Shown: positions 18,031-25,759 of the stretch, in pieces
Layout: every line of letters starts with the position of its first letter
Position numbering within the stretch: the stretch's first letter is position 1
Assembly (NCBI RefSeq): GCF_025685655.1
Contig: NZ_JAGSYG010000001.1
Span: forward strand, 682,001 to 746,000
Origin: Acidicapsa ligni
GTDB lineage: Bacteria; Acidobacteriota; Terriglobia; Terriglobales; Acidobacteriaceae
Reading direction: 5' to 3'
Length of the DNA stretch: 64,000 nt
Program-made: the position numbers and the translations under genes
The notes under the pieces: model-generated
Told to the model about the DNA's origin: nothing
Seen by the model: the letters and a program-made list of their open reading frames with translations, nothing else
The model's database searches: none

Positions 18031-18058
18031 TGGCGGTCTCATGCAAGCGGGACCGCCA
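18031..18058. terminator. Hairpin between convergent genes
   Basis: TGGCGGTC (18031-18038) pairs with GACCGCCA (18051-18058) over a 12-base loop, exactly between the converging Dabb and oxidoreductase stops. No T tract is evident on either side, so termination is plausible but not certain. Confidence 0.5.
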
Positions 18059-18062
18059 GTCT

Positions 18063-19334
18063 TCATCCAAACTGCGCCATGTTCATCCCAAGCTGGTAAG
18101 TCTCGCCGTGTGCCAGCAGCTCTTCCCATGTCACTTCGCGTTTCTGGTATCCAGCCATGCGGCCCAGCATGCAGCTCAGCGCTGTCTCCACTCCGGATGC
18201 GATCTGATTATGCGATTTGCCTGAAGTTATGCTGTCAATGAATGTGCGTTCCTTGTCGCGATCTGCAAATTCCAGATTGTCCAAGAAGCTGCCATTCGCC
18301 GCAAACTTTCCTGGATTGGCAGATGCCGTATTCGATGATTGCCATTGCCACGGCTGCGCGCCCTGAATCTGCATTGCCCCGGAGTAAGGAACGTTCGCCC
18401 AGCCATTTGCGCCAAAGAACTTGAGCCCCGCTTCAAACCCACCGTAGTCCCCAAACTGCGTTGAAGCAAAGGAAAGATGCACATCTCCCGGATAGGTGAA
18501 ATCGACCTGGTAGTTATCCCAGCAATCGCCCGCATGCGTCAGGATATTACGTCCACCGGAAGCCGTTGCCTTTAATGGATGAGCACCCAGAATCCAGTTG
18601 CACAAGTCGATGATGTGGATATTTTGCTCGACGAGAATATCTCCTGAAATAGCGCGATCCCACAGCCAGTTGCGCAAGCGATGCTCATCCGCTGAAGCTC
18701 CCTGCCGCACCTTTTCCGTCGAAGCGGGCGCGTTATAGTAGCCGGTCACCGAGGCAATTTTGCCCAGAGCATTGGCCTTGATCCGTTCTTCAATTGCGGC
18801 GATGGGCGGAGCGCTACGACACTGAAATCCCACATCGACACTCTGCGTCGGCTTCACACGCTTTGCGATCTCAAGCGCCTGTCGCGCCTGCTTCACGTCG
18901 ATGCCCATCGGCTTCTCGCAGTAGACATGCTTGCCCGATGCAACAGCAGCTTCCAAATGTTGCACATGAAAAAAAGGAGGTGTTGAAATCTGAATGAGGT
19001 CTACATCCGGTGAGGCAACGAGCTGTTCGAAGGCATGGGGACCATGAAACAACAGCTTGTCTTGAACCGGTGCGCGTCCAAGGCTCGCATTGAGTTGGTT
19101 GAAGTGTCCATGACCAGCAGTAAGTTGATCTGGAAACAAATCCGCGAGAGCAACTACCTGTGCCGATGTGCTCTTGGAAAACGACGTAGACACAGATGTC
19201 CCGCGGTTTCCGCATCCAAGCAAACCAAGCCGTACGGCGGAGTTGGCCTGGTATCCAAAAACAGTCTCAGGCTTCAGTAAAAGCAATCCTGAAGCAGCGC
19301 CAACCGCACTCTGAACAAATTTGCGACGGTCCAT
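18063..19334 (-). CDS. Tat-exported Gfo/Idh/MocA-family oxidoreductase
   Basis: NAD(P)-dependent sugar oxidoreductase of 423 residues. The N-terminus MDRRKFVQSAVGAASG is a Tat signal. The Rossmann nucleotide motif is GLLGCGNRG (about 33-41) and the family motif CEKPMG lies near 140. The C-terminal beta-sheet domain carries the WLWDRAISGDILVEQNIHIIDLCNW region typical of the glucose-fructose oxidoreductase group. GAGGG lies about five bases before the ATG. It is the last gene of a minus-strand set with the isomerase, CBM9 and GH18 genes. An exported Gfo/Idh enzyme with a sugar isomerase suggests periplasmic processing of a glycan product. Confidence 0.9.
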   Translation of the reverse strand: MDRRKFVQSAVGAASGLLLLKPETVFGYQANSAVRLGLLGCGNRGTSVSTSFSKSTSAQVVALADLFPDQLTAGHGHFNQLNASLGRAPVQDKLLFHGPHAFEQLVASPDVDLIQISTPPFFHVQHLEAAVASGKHVYCEKPMGIDVKQARQALEIAKRVKPTQSVDVGFQCRSAPPIAAIEERIKANALGKIASVTGYYNAPASTEKVRQGASADEHRLRNWLWDRAISGDILVEQNIHIIDLCNWILGAHPLKATASGGRNILTHAGDCWDNYQVDFTYPGDVHLSFASTQFGDYGGFEAGLKFFGANGWANVPYSGAMQIQGAQPWQWQSSNTASANPGKFAANGSFLDNLEFADRDKERTFIDSITSGKSHNQIASGVETALSCMLGRMAGYQKREVTWEELLAHGETYQLGMNMAQFG

Positions 19335-19427
19335 TTGCCCTCATTCCTGTTAGTTAATTCGTATCGTTCGATGTGGCACTCAGTATTCAAGCCGTTGCGC
19401 ATTCAAGGTATTGAGGGCTGAAATAGA

Positions 19428-20363
19428 TCAGGCCATCACTTCGTGAAGAACGCGCTCAAGATAATGCTTCTCCTGCCGCACATCTTCAATCTGTTGCGGC
19501 CCGGATGTCTCGCGTTCAATCGTCACCGATCCTGTGTATCCCACGCGATGCAGCCTGGTGAATACCTCGCGGAAGTTAACCAGCCCCTTGCCGATCAATA
19601 CTTCTTCCCCGAGATTGCTGGGATCGGTCGGCCACTTGCCATCCTTGGCATGGATGCTGCGAATATGCGGTCCCAGAATATCCACCGCGTCCACAGGATT
19701 CGCTTTCCCGTACAGGATCAAATTCGCAGTATCCAGCCCTACCGCCAGATTTGGCATAGCCACATCGCGAATCATCCGCGACATTGTCGTCGGCGTCTCC
19801 TGCCCCGTCTCCATCAGGAAGTACTGCCCATTTCCATGGCAATGCTCCGCTACCGTGCGAATGGCCTCAACGGCTCCTGGATAGAGAGGATCGGCGGGGT
19901 CTTCAGGCATGAATCCGCAGTGCGTCTGCACCTGTTCTACGCTTAACTCTTTGGCAAAATCCGATACCTGGCGTAGAGCGTCAATACGCGCAGTCCGAGT
20001 CTTCAAGGGGATCACACCAATTGTCGAAGGTCCGCGATTGAAGTTCCATTCCAGAGGCCCTGGTCCAACCACTTCGACGGTCGTAACCGTGACGTTATAC
20101 TTCGCCAGCAGCTCGCGATATTGCGTCACAACATCCGGCGTGAACTTTCCAATATAACCATCTAAAGATAAAAAGCAGTTGGAAAATCCAAGATCGCGCA
20201 ACACGCGAAAGTGTTGTTCTGGATCACTGAAAGGAGCGATCAGCAGGCCAAGCTCCATAGGCTTTAAACGAGTGGCAGGAGTGGCGGCAAAGCCGCTTAC
20301 GGATTGCAGTCCGTCTGCAGCCAAAGCAGCCGCTCCCATGCCAAGAAACATTCTCCGGTCCAT
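19428..20363 (-). CDS. Exported TIM-barrel sugar isomerase/epimerase
   Basis: Xylose-isomerase-like TIM-barrel protein of 311 residues, with a Tat-like leader (MDRRMFLGMGAAALAADG). Barrel features include VQTHCGFMPEDP, YFLMETGQETP, VGLDTANLILYGKANP and SIHAKDGKWP, the usual metal-site region of this superfamily. I chose ATG 20363 rather than the GTG six bases earlier because AAGGGG is correctly spaced only for the ATG. The start and its ribosome site lie inside a perfect inverted repeat (20361-20414), so translation may be controlled. Substrate not identified. Confidence 0.82.
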   Translation of the reverse strand: MDRRMFLGMGAAALAADGLQSVSGFAATPATRLKPMELGLLIAPFSDPEQHFRVLRDLGFSNCFLSLDGYIGKFTPDVVTQYRELLAKYNVTVTTVEVVGPGPLEWNFNRGPSTIGVIPLKTRTARIDALRQVSDFAKELSVEQVQTHCGFMPEDPADPLYPGAVEAIRTVAEHCHGNGQYFLMETGQETPTTMSRMIRDVAMPNLAVGLDTANLILYGKANPVDAVDILGPHIRSIHAKDGKWPTDPSNLGEEVLIGKGLVNFREVFTRLHRVGYTGSVTIERETSGPQQIEDVRQEKHYLERVLHEVMA

Positions 20364-20414
20364 AAACACCCCTTATGTGATTGCACTATTAGAGCATCAA
20401 TAGGGGTGTTTATG
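20361..20414 (-). promoter_or_regulatory. Perfect 13-bp inverted repeat masking RBS and start codon
   Basis: CATAAACACCCCT (20361-20373) is exactly complementary to AGGGGTGTTTATG (20402-20414), separated by 28 bases. In the minus-strand mRNA the 3' arm contains both most of the AAGGGG ribosome site and the ATG of the isomerase gene, so the folded stem would block initiation. The repeat also sits right after the CBM9 stop (20434), where translating ribosomes could open it. It could equally act as a DNA operator. Confidence 0.6.
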
Positions 20415-20433
20415 ACTAGTCCCATGCCGAACG

Positions 20434-21189
20434 TTAAGGCTTTTCGCGAAAGTGCAGATAGCCCCAGCGATCTGGAATATGCATGTTGACAACGCCCTGC
20501 GGCGACCACACCCAGTTATCTTCCTTCGGCTGGCCAGCCTTCCATTCGACACGGCTGAAATTTGCGCGCCACTCATCACCCACCTGCGGTTTGGTCACCG
20601 GCAGTCGCGATGCAAAAGCACTCCACGGAATCGCAATCTCCACCGTCCATCCGTGGTCTTTATCACTTGATTTATTGAGTGTTCCATTCACCGCAACCGC
20701 TGTCTTCAGGCCAGGAATATCCCAGGAGTTATCCGGCTTACCGCCCTCGCGATATGGCTTGTTCAGGTAGAGATCCCAGCTTGTATTGAGTGCATTGATT
20801 TCAAACTCAAAGTACCCCGCAGCTCCTGCCAGAGGCTTGAGAAACAGTTCGAAATCATTGTCTTGATAGATGATGGAATCGTGCTTCGTCAGCGTACCTT
20901 TAACATCCGGCTCTTCCATCTCAGTCGCGATATAAAGATACGTATCATCCCATAACATTTTGGTGCGTGTCTTGAATCGAGGCTGAGGTTTCGCAGACCC
21001 TTCAATGTCGACGAAATCATTTGTCCACGCTGCTGCACGCCATGCGCGATCATCCAACTTTCCGTCAATGTGCAACGGGGCAGATGCGCGATAACATTCA
21101 TAACTCTTTGGCGTCTCCTGGGCCTGCAGGACGGTAAATGTAAGAGCCGCAAATATAACCAGTTGCACAATCCTGATAAAACGAAACAT
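20434..21189 (-). CDS. Secreted CBM9-like carbohydrate-binding protein
   Basis: 251-residue exported protein with a signal peptide (hydrophobic run to LQAQ at about 24) and one family 9-like carbohydrate-binding module that fills the rest. Typical strands are HIDGKLDDRAWRAAAWTNDF, KMLWDDTYLYIATEMEEPD, NDFELFLKP and the closing EVDWK-like RVEWKAGQPKEDNWVWSPQG. There is no catalytic domain, so it probably binds sugar or glycan at the cell surface. An AGAGGTGA site precedes the ATG. It lies between GH18 and the isomerase on one strand. Confidence 0.83.
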   Translation of the reverse strand: MFRFIRIVQLVIFAALTFTVLQAQETPKSYECYRASAPLHIDGKLDDRAWRAAAWTNDFVDIEGSAKPQPRFKTRTKMLWDDTYLYIATEMEEPDVKGTLTKHDSIIYQDNDFELFLKPLAGAAGYFEFEINALNTSWDLYLNKPYREGGKPDNSWDIPGLKTAVAVNGTLNKSSDKDHGWTVEIAIPWSAFASRLPVTKPQVGDEWRANFSRVEWKAGQPKEDNWVWSPQGVVNMHIPDRWGYLHFREKP

Positions 21190-21243
21190 AACTCACCTCT
21201 GACACTATCAATACGAATCGATTTGAAAATCAAACATTGAAAC

Positions 21244-22254
21244 TTAGAAGTTTTTCTGAATTACCTTCAGCAGCGAATGTGGTGCGGGCGCATCGCTCAG
21301 CAGTTGCCAGATCATGATGCCGCCATACTGCTTCCCGAGTAGAGTTTCCTTAGCCATCGTATCTTCGCCGACATAGTTGAAAGCCTGGCCATCATCCATC
21401 AGCCCGCCTCCAACCATGTCCACTTTCCAGGCATTCGGATACGCAGCCAGAATCGTCGCGTAGTCTTCTTCCTTGGTGTCGCTGGTGTTCGATCCAAAAA
21501 AAGGAACGCCGAGCACAATCTCGTTCTTCGGCACCTTCTTGTTAATCGAATAGAACTCCATCTGCGTAAGCGCACCCGCGTACGAGGCGTAGTTCATTAC
21601 GTTGATGAAGTCGAACTGATGCAGGGCTGAGTCCGGCATCGAATCCTGCATGTACTTCGCGACCGCCGCAGTAATGAGCAGTCCTCGTGGGCGAAATTTA
21701 TCGACTACCGTTTTTACAAACACGCCAAACGGAGCACCCATGTTGCTCGGATCCTCAATGTCCACATCTACGCCATCCAGCTTATGCGCAATCACATATT
21801 TGTCGAGCGACGCAACCAGGGCATCCGACAGACCAGCGTTGTAGAACTGCAATATCAGTTGATCTCCGCCACCGCCGCCAATCGAGATCAGCACCTTTAC
21901 ACCCGCAGCATGTGCGGCTGTAACAAACGAATCTACGTCCGCATCGGACTCACCTTTAATCCCAAAATCCATGTTGCTCTTCGCAGTGCAAACCCCATCG
22001 CACTTCGGCGGATTTCCAAACGCCAGGTTCAGGTGCGTCATCTTTGTGAAATCCAACTTGCTGGAATAACTCGCAAAGTTTCCGCCCTCATAGCAGGGAA
22101 GATATCCAACAAGCATTGGGCCTGATCCAGTCGCAGGAGCTGCATATCCAGTTCCACTGGAAGTCAGAACAACACAAAATGCCATGGCAGCAGCGAACAA
22201 AGGCCGCCAGGACAAACGGCGCGCCCAATCATTGATACAAGAACCGTTATGCAT
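21244..22254 (-). CDS. Secreted family 18 glycoside hydrolase (chitinase-like)
   Basis: GH18 enzyme of 336 residues with a long N-region signal peptide ending near GYAA (about residue 40). The substrate-assisted catalytic motif DxxDxDxE is present in full as DGVDVDIE near residue 148. Other GH18 landmarks are KVLISIGGGGG (strand 3) and a C-terminal MIWQLLSDAP. AGGAG precedes two adjacent starts, GTG 22257 and ATG 22254; I list the ATG. It is a single-domain enzyme acting on beta-1,4-GlcNAc polymers or N-glycans (family knowledge). It heads a minus-strand gene run and is divergent from the GH30 side. Confidence 0.87.
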   Translation of the reverse strand: MHNGSCINDWARRLSWRPLFAAAMAFCVVLTSSGTGYAAPATGSGPMLVGYLPCYEGGNFASYSSKLDFTKMTHLNLAFGNPPKCDGVCTAKSNMDFGIKGESDADVDSFVTAAHAAGVKVLISIGGGGGDQLILQFYNAGLSDALVASLDKYVIAHKLDGVDVDIEDPSNMGAPFGVFVKTVVDKFRPRGLLITAAVAKYMQDSMPDSALHQFDFINVMNYASYAGALTQMEFYSINKKVPKNEIVLGVPFFGSNTSDTKEEDYATILAAYPNAWKVDMVGGGLMDDGQAFNYVGEDTMAKETLLGKQYGGIMIWQLLSDAPAPHSLLKVIQKNF

Positions 22255-22514
22255 CACTTATCTTCTCCTGTGGGTCGTAGAATGCGTCCGGAAATGCGTC
22301 TGAGAATGTATCTGCCTGCGAAGTGGAAAGTCCGGGTGTCGTCCCGCAAATTGCTATAGCCTGCTCCGGATAATTCCCTGTAAATCAGAGTACAACCCGC
22401 CCGGGCCATGTACCACTACAAATGCCCTAAGCGGCAGGCAAACTTAGACCGCGAAGAAGAAGCCACAGTCAATCTCATACAATAAAAATGGAGAGAGCAT
22501 AGTTGGAGAGAGCA

Positions 22515-22643
22515 ATGAGCGACGGTCGCGAAGAAAGAGAAGAACGGGAGAAGCGTCGAGAGCAGGAAGAGCGAGAGAACCGGGAAGACTGGATCGACCG
22601 CGACCACGCAAGTGAGTGGGAGTTGGAGCGGGTCGATTCCTGA
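22515..22643 (+). CDS. Possible small, highly charged 42-residue protein
   Basis: Short open frame that begins MSDGREEREEREKRREQEER and ends with a Trp-containing acidic tail. It has 28 charged residues out of 42 (18 acidic, 10 basic), a pattern expected of an isolated charged alpha helix. TTGGAGAG lies six bases before the ATG. The ribosome site belongs to an 11-bp direct repeat, TGGAGAGAGCA at 22489-22499 and 22504-22514, and the first copy makes a four-residue mini-ORF (MERA, 22488-22502). I do not recognise a family. It could be chance coding in a purine-rich stretch. Confidence 0.42.
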   Translation: MSDGREEREEREKRREQEERENREDWIDRDHASEWELERVDS

Positions 22644-22739
22644 AGTTCCGCCCCGGCAAGCCTCATCGCCACTCCGGACTCTGGCACGGCAGAATGGTAA
22701 TACGCAAGCGTCTGCCTCGCCAACGCGCCTCTGACGGCG

Positions 22740-22970
22740 ATGATTATTATTGCGGTGATTGTCATTGCAATGATCGCTATCGTGTGGCAGCTCAGACGCA
22801 AAAACACCCATGCTTGTCCAGTTCAAACACAGGTTTTCGCTGCGTTCGCACCCGACGGCCTGTACCTGTTAGATTCATGGCAAGTAAATCGCATACAAAA
22901 CGCTGACGGTTATACCCATATACGACGGCAGCGATCCATATTCCTTCCAACAACGGAGATTATCAATTGA
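22740..22970 (+). CDS. Possible small membrane protein coupled to GH30
   Basis: 76-residue open frame with one strong N-terminal membrane segment (IIIAVIVIAMIAIVW) followed by QLRRK, a positive-inside flank, and a polar tail. Its stop TGA overlaps the TTG start of GH30 in a TTGA junction, like the ATGA couplings elsewhere in the window. Against it, no clear ribosome site precedes the ATG, and the C-terminal part resembles no family I know. A leader-like or degraded gene is possible. Confidence 0.3.
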   Translation: MIIIAVIVIAMIAIVWQLRRKNTHACPVQTQVFAAFAPDGLYLLDSWQVNRIQNADGYTHIRRQRSIFLPTTEIIN

Positions 22971-24370
22971 AACGAAAATGCGCAGTGCTCCTCAGTATGG
23001 TCATCACAAGTGTTCTTGCCAACGGACAGGCAAGCCGGCCCGTCTCTGCGTATTTGACGACAGAGGATCGGAGTGCGCTGCTGGAGCGCCAGCCAGATGC
23101 ACAGCAATGGCAGAGCACCGCCGCTGCCAATCTTCCCGTGGTCACTGTCGATGATGCGGTATCCATGCAGACAATCGAAGGTTTCGGATTTGCACTTACA
23201 GGCGGCAGCGCACAACTGATTCATCGCATGAGCCCCACAGCCCGGCACAAGTTACTGGTAGAGCTCTTCGGCAACTCCGGAGACGGCATCGGGGTGAGCT
23301 ATCTTCGATTGACCATTGGCTCCTCCGATATGAACGATCATGTTTACACTTACGACGACATGCCGTCCGGTGAGAAGGACAGCAAATTGAAGCACTTCAG
23401 CCTGCGCGAAGATGAAGCGGATGTTATCCCCGTGATGCAGGAAATTCTCCAGGTGAATCCGAAACTCAAGATACTTGCCTCGCCGTGGTCCGCTCCCTCC
23501 TGGATGAAAGACAACGACAATTCCAAAGGTGGCAGCCTCCTGCCGGAGTTTTACCCCGCGTATGCAAAGTATTTTGTGCGCTATATCAAGGGCATGCAGC
23601 GGCATGGAATCACAATTGCCGAGCTGACGATTCAGAACGAGCCGCTGAACCCCAAAAACACGCCCAGCATGGTGATGGAATCGAAGGATGAAGCCACCTT
23701 TATTCGCGAAGCATTGGGCCCCGCGTTACATGGCTCGCATCTGAATACCAAGATTTTGGCATGGGACCATAACTGCAATCATCCCGAGTATCCGCTGACC
23801 GTTCTCAATGATCCGCAGGCAGGTCCTTATGTTGCTGGCAGCGCCTTTCATCTATATGAAGGAGAGATTTCAGCGCTGTCGGAAGTGCATGACGCGCATC
23901 CCGACAAGGACATCTACTTCACCGAACAGATGGTAATTGAAAATCGCAAAGGACCAACGCTGCCTGTCGCCAATCCTGTAGAGCGAATCGTAATTGCAGC
24001 AACACGTAACTGGAGCCGCACCGTTCTGCTCTGGAACCTGGCTGCGGATACGACGTTCGGGCCGCATACATCCAACGGTGGCTGCCCCGTTTGCCAGGGC
24101 GCTATAACTCTGGATGGAGATCAGGTGCAGAGAAACATCGCTTTCTACGCTATCGCTCAGGTCTCGAAGTTTGTGCCCCCAGCCTCTGTGCGCGTGGCGA
24201 GCACCGGCGGCGACGATCTGGGAAACGTGGCCTTCCGCACACCTAACGGACAAATTGCCCTCTTGGTGACGAACAACAGCAAAGTCGATCGAACTTTTGT
24301 GATCGCGTGGCACCAGCAGAGCATCACGGCAAAACTGGCCGCTGGCAGTGTTGCTACGTACCTTTGGTGA
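22967..24370 (+). CDS. Secreted family 30 glycoside hydrolase (glucosylceramidase/beta-1,6-glucanase type)
   Basis: GH30 enzyme of 467 residues. A signal peptide spans residues 1-20. The (beta/alpha)8 core has the acid/base Glu225 in TIQNEPLNP and the nucleophile Glu320 in IYFTEQM. GFGFALTGGSAQLI and SPWSAPSWMKDN are standard family blocks. A small beta-sandwich closes the protein. The start is TTG at 22967, with GGAG about eight bases upstream; the nearest ATG is out of frame. It is followed by a strong hairpin. It would act outside the cell on beta-linked glucans, possibly fungal beta-1,6-glucan. Confidence 0.88.
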   Translation: MKRKCAVLLSMVITSVLANGQASRPVSAYLTTEDRSALLERQPDAQQWQSTAAANLPVVTVDDAVSMQTIEGFGFALTGGSAQLIHRMSPTARHKLLVELFGNSGDGIGVSYLRLTIGSSDMNDHVYTYDDMPSGEKDSKLKHFSLREDEADVIPVMQEILQVNPKLKILASPWSAPSWMKDNDNSKGGSLLPEFYPAYAKYFVRYIKGMQRHGITIAELTIQNEPLNPKNTPSMVMESKDEATFIREALGPALHGSHLNTKILAWDHNCNHPEYPLTVLNDPQAGPYVAGSAFHLYEGEISALSEVHDAHPDKDIYFTEQMVIENRKGPTLPVANPVERIVIAATRNWSRTVLLWNLAADTTFGPHTSNGGCPVCQGAITLDGDQVQRNIAFYAIAQVSKFVPPASVRVASTGGDDLGNVAFRTPNGQIALLVTNNSKVDRTFVIAWHQQSITAKLAAGSVATYLW

Positions 24371-24506
24371 GCCGTATCTTGAATGATCTCGCGATTGAAT
24401 GATCTCGTGATTGGAGATCAGGAAGATTCACTTATGAAACACACGATTAGCAGCCTGATATCTTGACCAATCAGCTCTCTGTTACGGCATTCACATCAAC
24501 GCCTAT

Positions 24507-24552
24507 CTTCAGCGCCAGGTTGCAATCGCAGCCTGGCGCTGAAGCTATTTTG
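24507..24552 (+). terminator. Terminator hairpin after GH30
   Basis: CTTCAGCGCCAGG (24507-24519) pairs perfectly with CCTGGCGCTGAAG (24532-24544) over a 12-base loop, then CTATTTT. It is 137 bases after the GH30 stop. The rest of the 326-base gap to 24696 shows no ORF or other motif I can support. Confidence 0.75.
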
Positions 24553-24696
24553 CGGTGCATCTAGGCAATCGCAAAGTGTATCTGTCCTGAACACGAAAAG
24601 GAGCATGACTAAGTAGATCGGAGCTACGATAACAATCGTGCTACCGAATCACCCGGTCATGCTCATCCGCTCTTTCCGCTCACGCCAATGCGTCCT

Positions 24697-24930
24697 TTAG
24701 ACGCGCTTGTCAGATCCGACGCGAAAAAGCGAAGTCTTTTCCTGCTTTATCCCCTTTTGTTCTTTTAACCATGCGCTATGTTCCATGCGGCTGATCTTCT
24801 CCGCTATGGCGAGGCTGATGAAGTGATTCAGGGAGATACCTTCCTGGTGCGCGAGATCGTTGGCTTCGTGCCGCATGGAAGGAGATAGACGTAGTGGAAA
24901 GCACTGGCGTCTTTGATATTCCTCAGGCAT
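24697..24930 (-). CDS. Ribbon-helix-helix protein (HicB/Arc-type antitoxin-like)
   Basis: 77-residue protein with a ribbon-helix-helix fold pattern: strand FPLRLSPSM, helix RHEANDLAHQEG, then SLNHFISLAIAEKISRM. This block is common in HicB-family antitoxins and orphan DNA-binding proteins. The ATG at 24930 has GAGGGA eight bases upstream, whereas the longer TTG start (24945) has no ribosome site. No toxin gene is adjacent on either side within 300 bases, so it may be an orphan antitoxin or a stand-alone repressor. Confidence 0.7.
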   Translation of the reverse strand: MPEEYQRRQCFPLRLSPSMRHEANDLAHQEGISLNHFISLAIAEKISRMEHSAWLKEQKGIKQEKTSLFRVGSDKRV

Positions 24931-25759
24931 ACACCATTCCCTCAAACGTTCGCCTGCTTTGTTGCGTGTAGTCAGTCCGTGTAACTCGGCTGTCCACGAA
25001 GTAAATCCGCGAATTAGCCGATTCCATACGCATCTCTGAGCAAATTACTATGGTAACTGTGCTCTTCATCTTTTTCCGGCTACCTCTTTGAAGATAGGCT
25101 CAAATATAACTCAGATGCGCAGTGCATATGCAAGGGCATTTTCGTTTTCGGTAATACTTTATTTTTGAACTAGTCCCATTAGTAACCTAAAGCCATTTAG
25201 CTCGACTGGATAGCTACACTTCTTATCGTCATTCACCCAAGAGATGCTCTACCGATTCGCGCCGCGGTGTTGAAAACGACAAATGGCTAATCGATGCGCA
25301 AATTCAGCACCGGCACGTATGTATCTATAAATCAATAGATTAGAGGGTTTTAATAGTCTACAAAGCCCACTGGCCCTGGTCGTGCAAAACATCCGGACTT
25401 GAATCCAGGTTGAAATTTCCTTCCGCTATCCACAGACGAGCGAAATAGCTTTCCGCTTTTTCGTTGAAAGGTAGAGAAAAGGTAACGTGACATCACTAGT
25501 GATATCAATCTGAGACATTTTCTATCTGCACCTACTAACAAAACAGATAGATCCACCCTACTATGGGTAAGCCGTACAGGTTACTTTGCGGAGTTACTTC
25601 TGAGTCACTGTCTGATCCTTTTTTGTTGAAACATTGCTTCTGATCGGTCTGCGAAATCCCGGCCTCCACTAACTACGACAGACCGTCATGCCATGACACT
25701 TGATTGCTGCATCGGATCTGCAAAAAACAAGAATTTGCCTGATTTCCAAGGAGCCATGA
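24931..25759. other. 829-base non-coding region upstream of the giant lipoprotein
   Basis: Relatively AT-rich for the window and with no supportable ORF. It holds the 20-bp near-palindrome at 25488-25507 and a decamer AGAGGGTTTT at 25342-25351 that also occurs upstream of the Tad operon (35425-35434). A good AAGGAG site (25748-25753) belongs to the lipoprotein. The length suggests a complex promoter or an untranslated leader. Confidence 0.6.
25488..25507. promoter_or_regulatory. 20-bp near-palindrome shared with the Tad operon (copy A)
   Basis: TGACATCACTAGTGATATCA is a palindrome with one mismatched pair. It lies 252 bases before the lipoprotein ATG. It matches the sequence at 35453-35472 in 17 of 20 positions. 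The 8-mer TGATATCA was seen nowhere else in the window by eye. A dimeric regulator site is the simplest reading. Confidence 0.6.

Noticed and set aside
22416-22826. 136-codon minus-strand open frame with a hydrophobic centre
   Set aside because: Its composition (Leu/Phe/Ser run) is the complement of the purine-rich charged ORF; no ribosome site or family match was seen.
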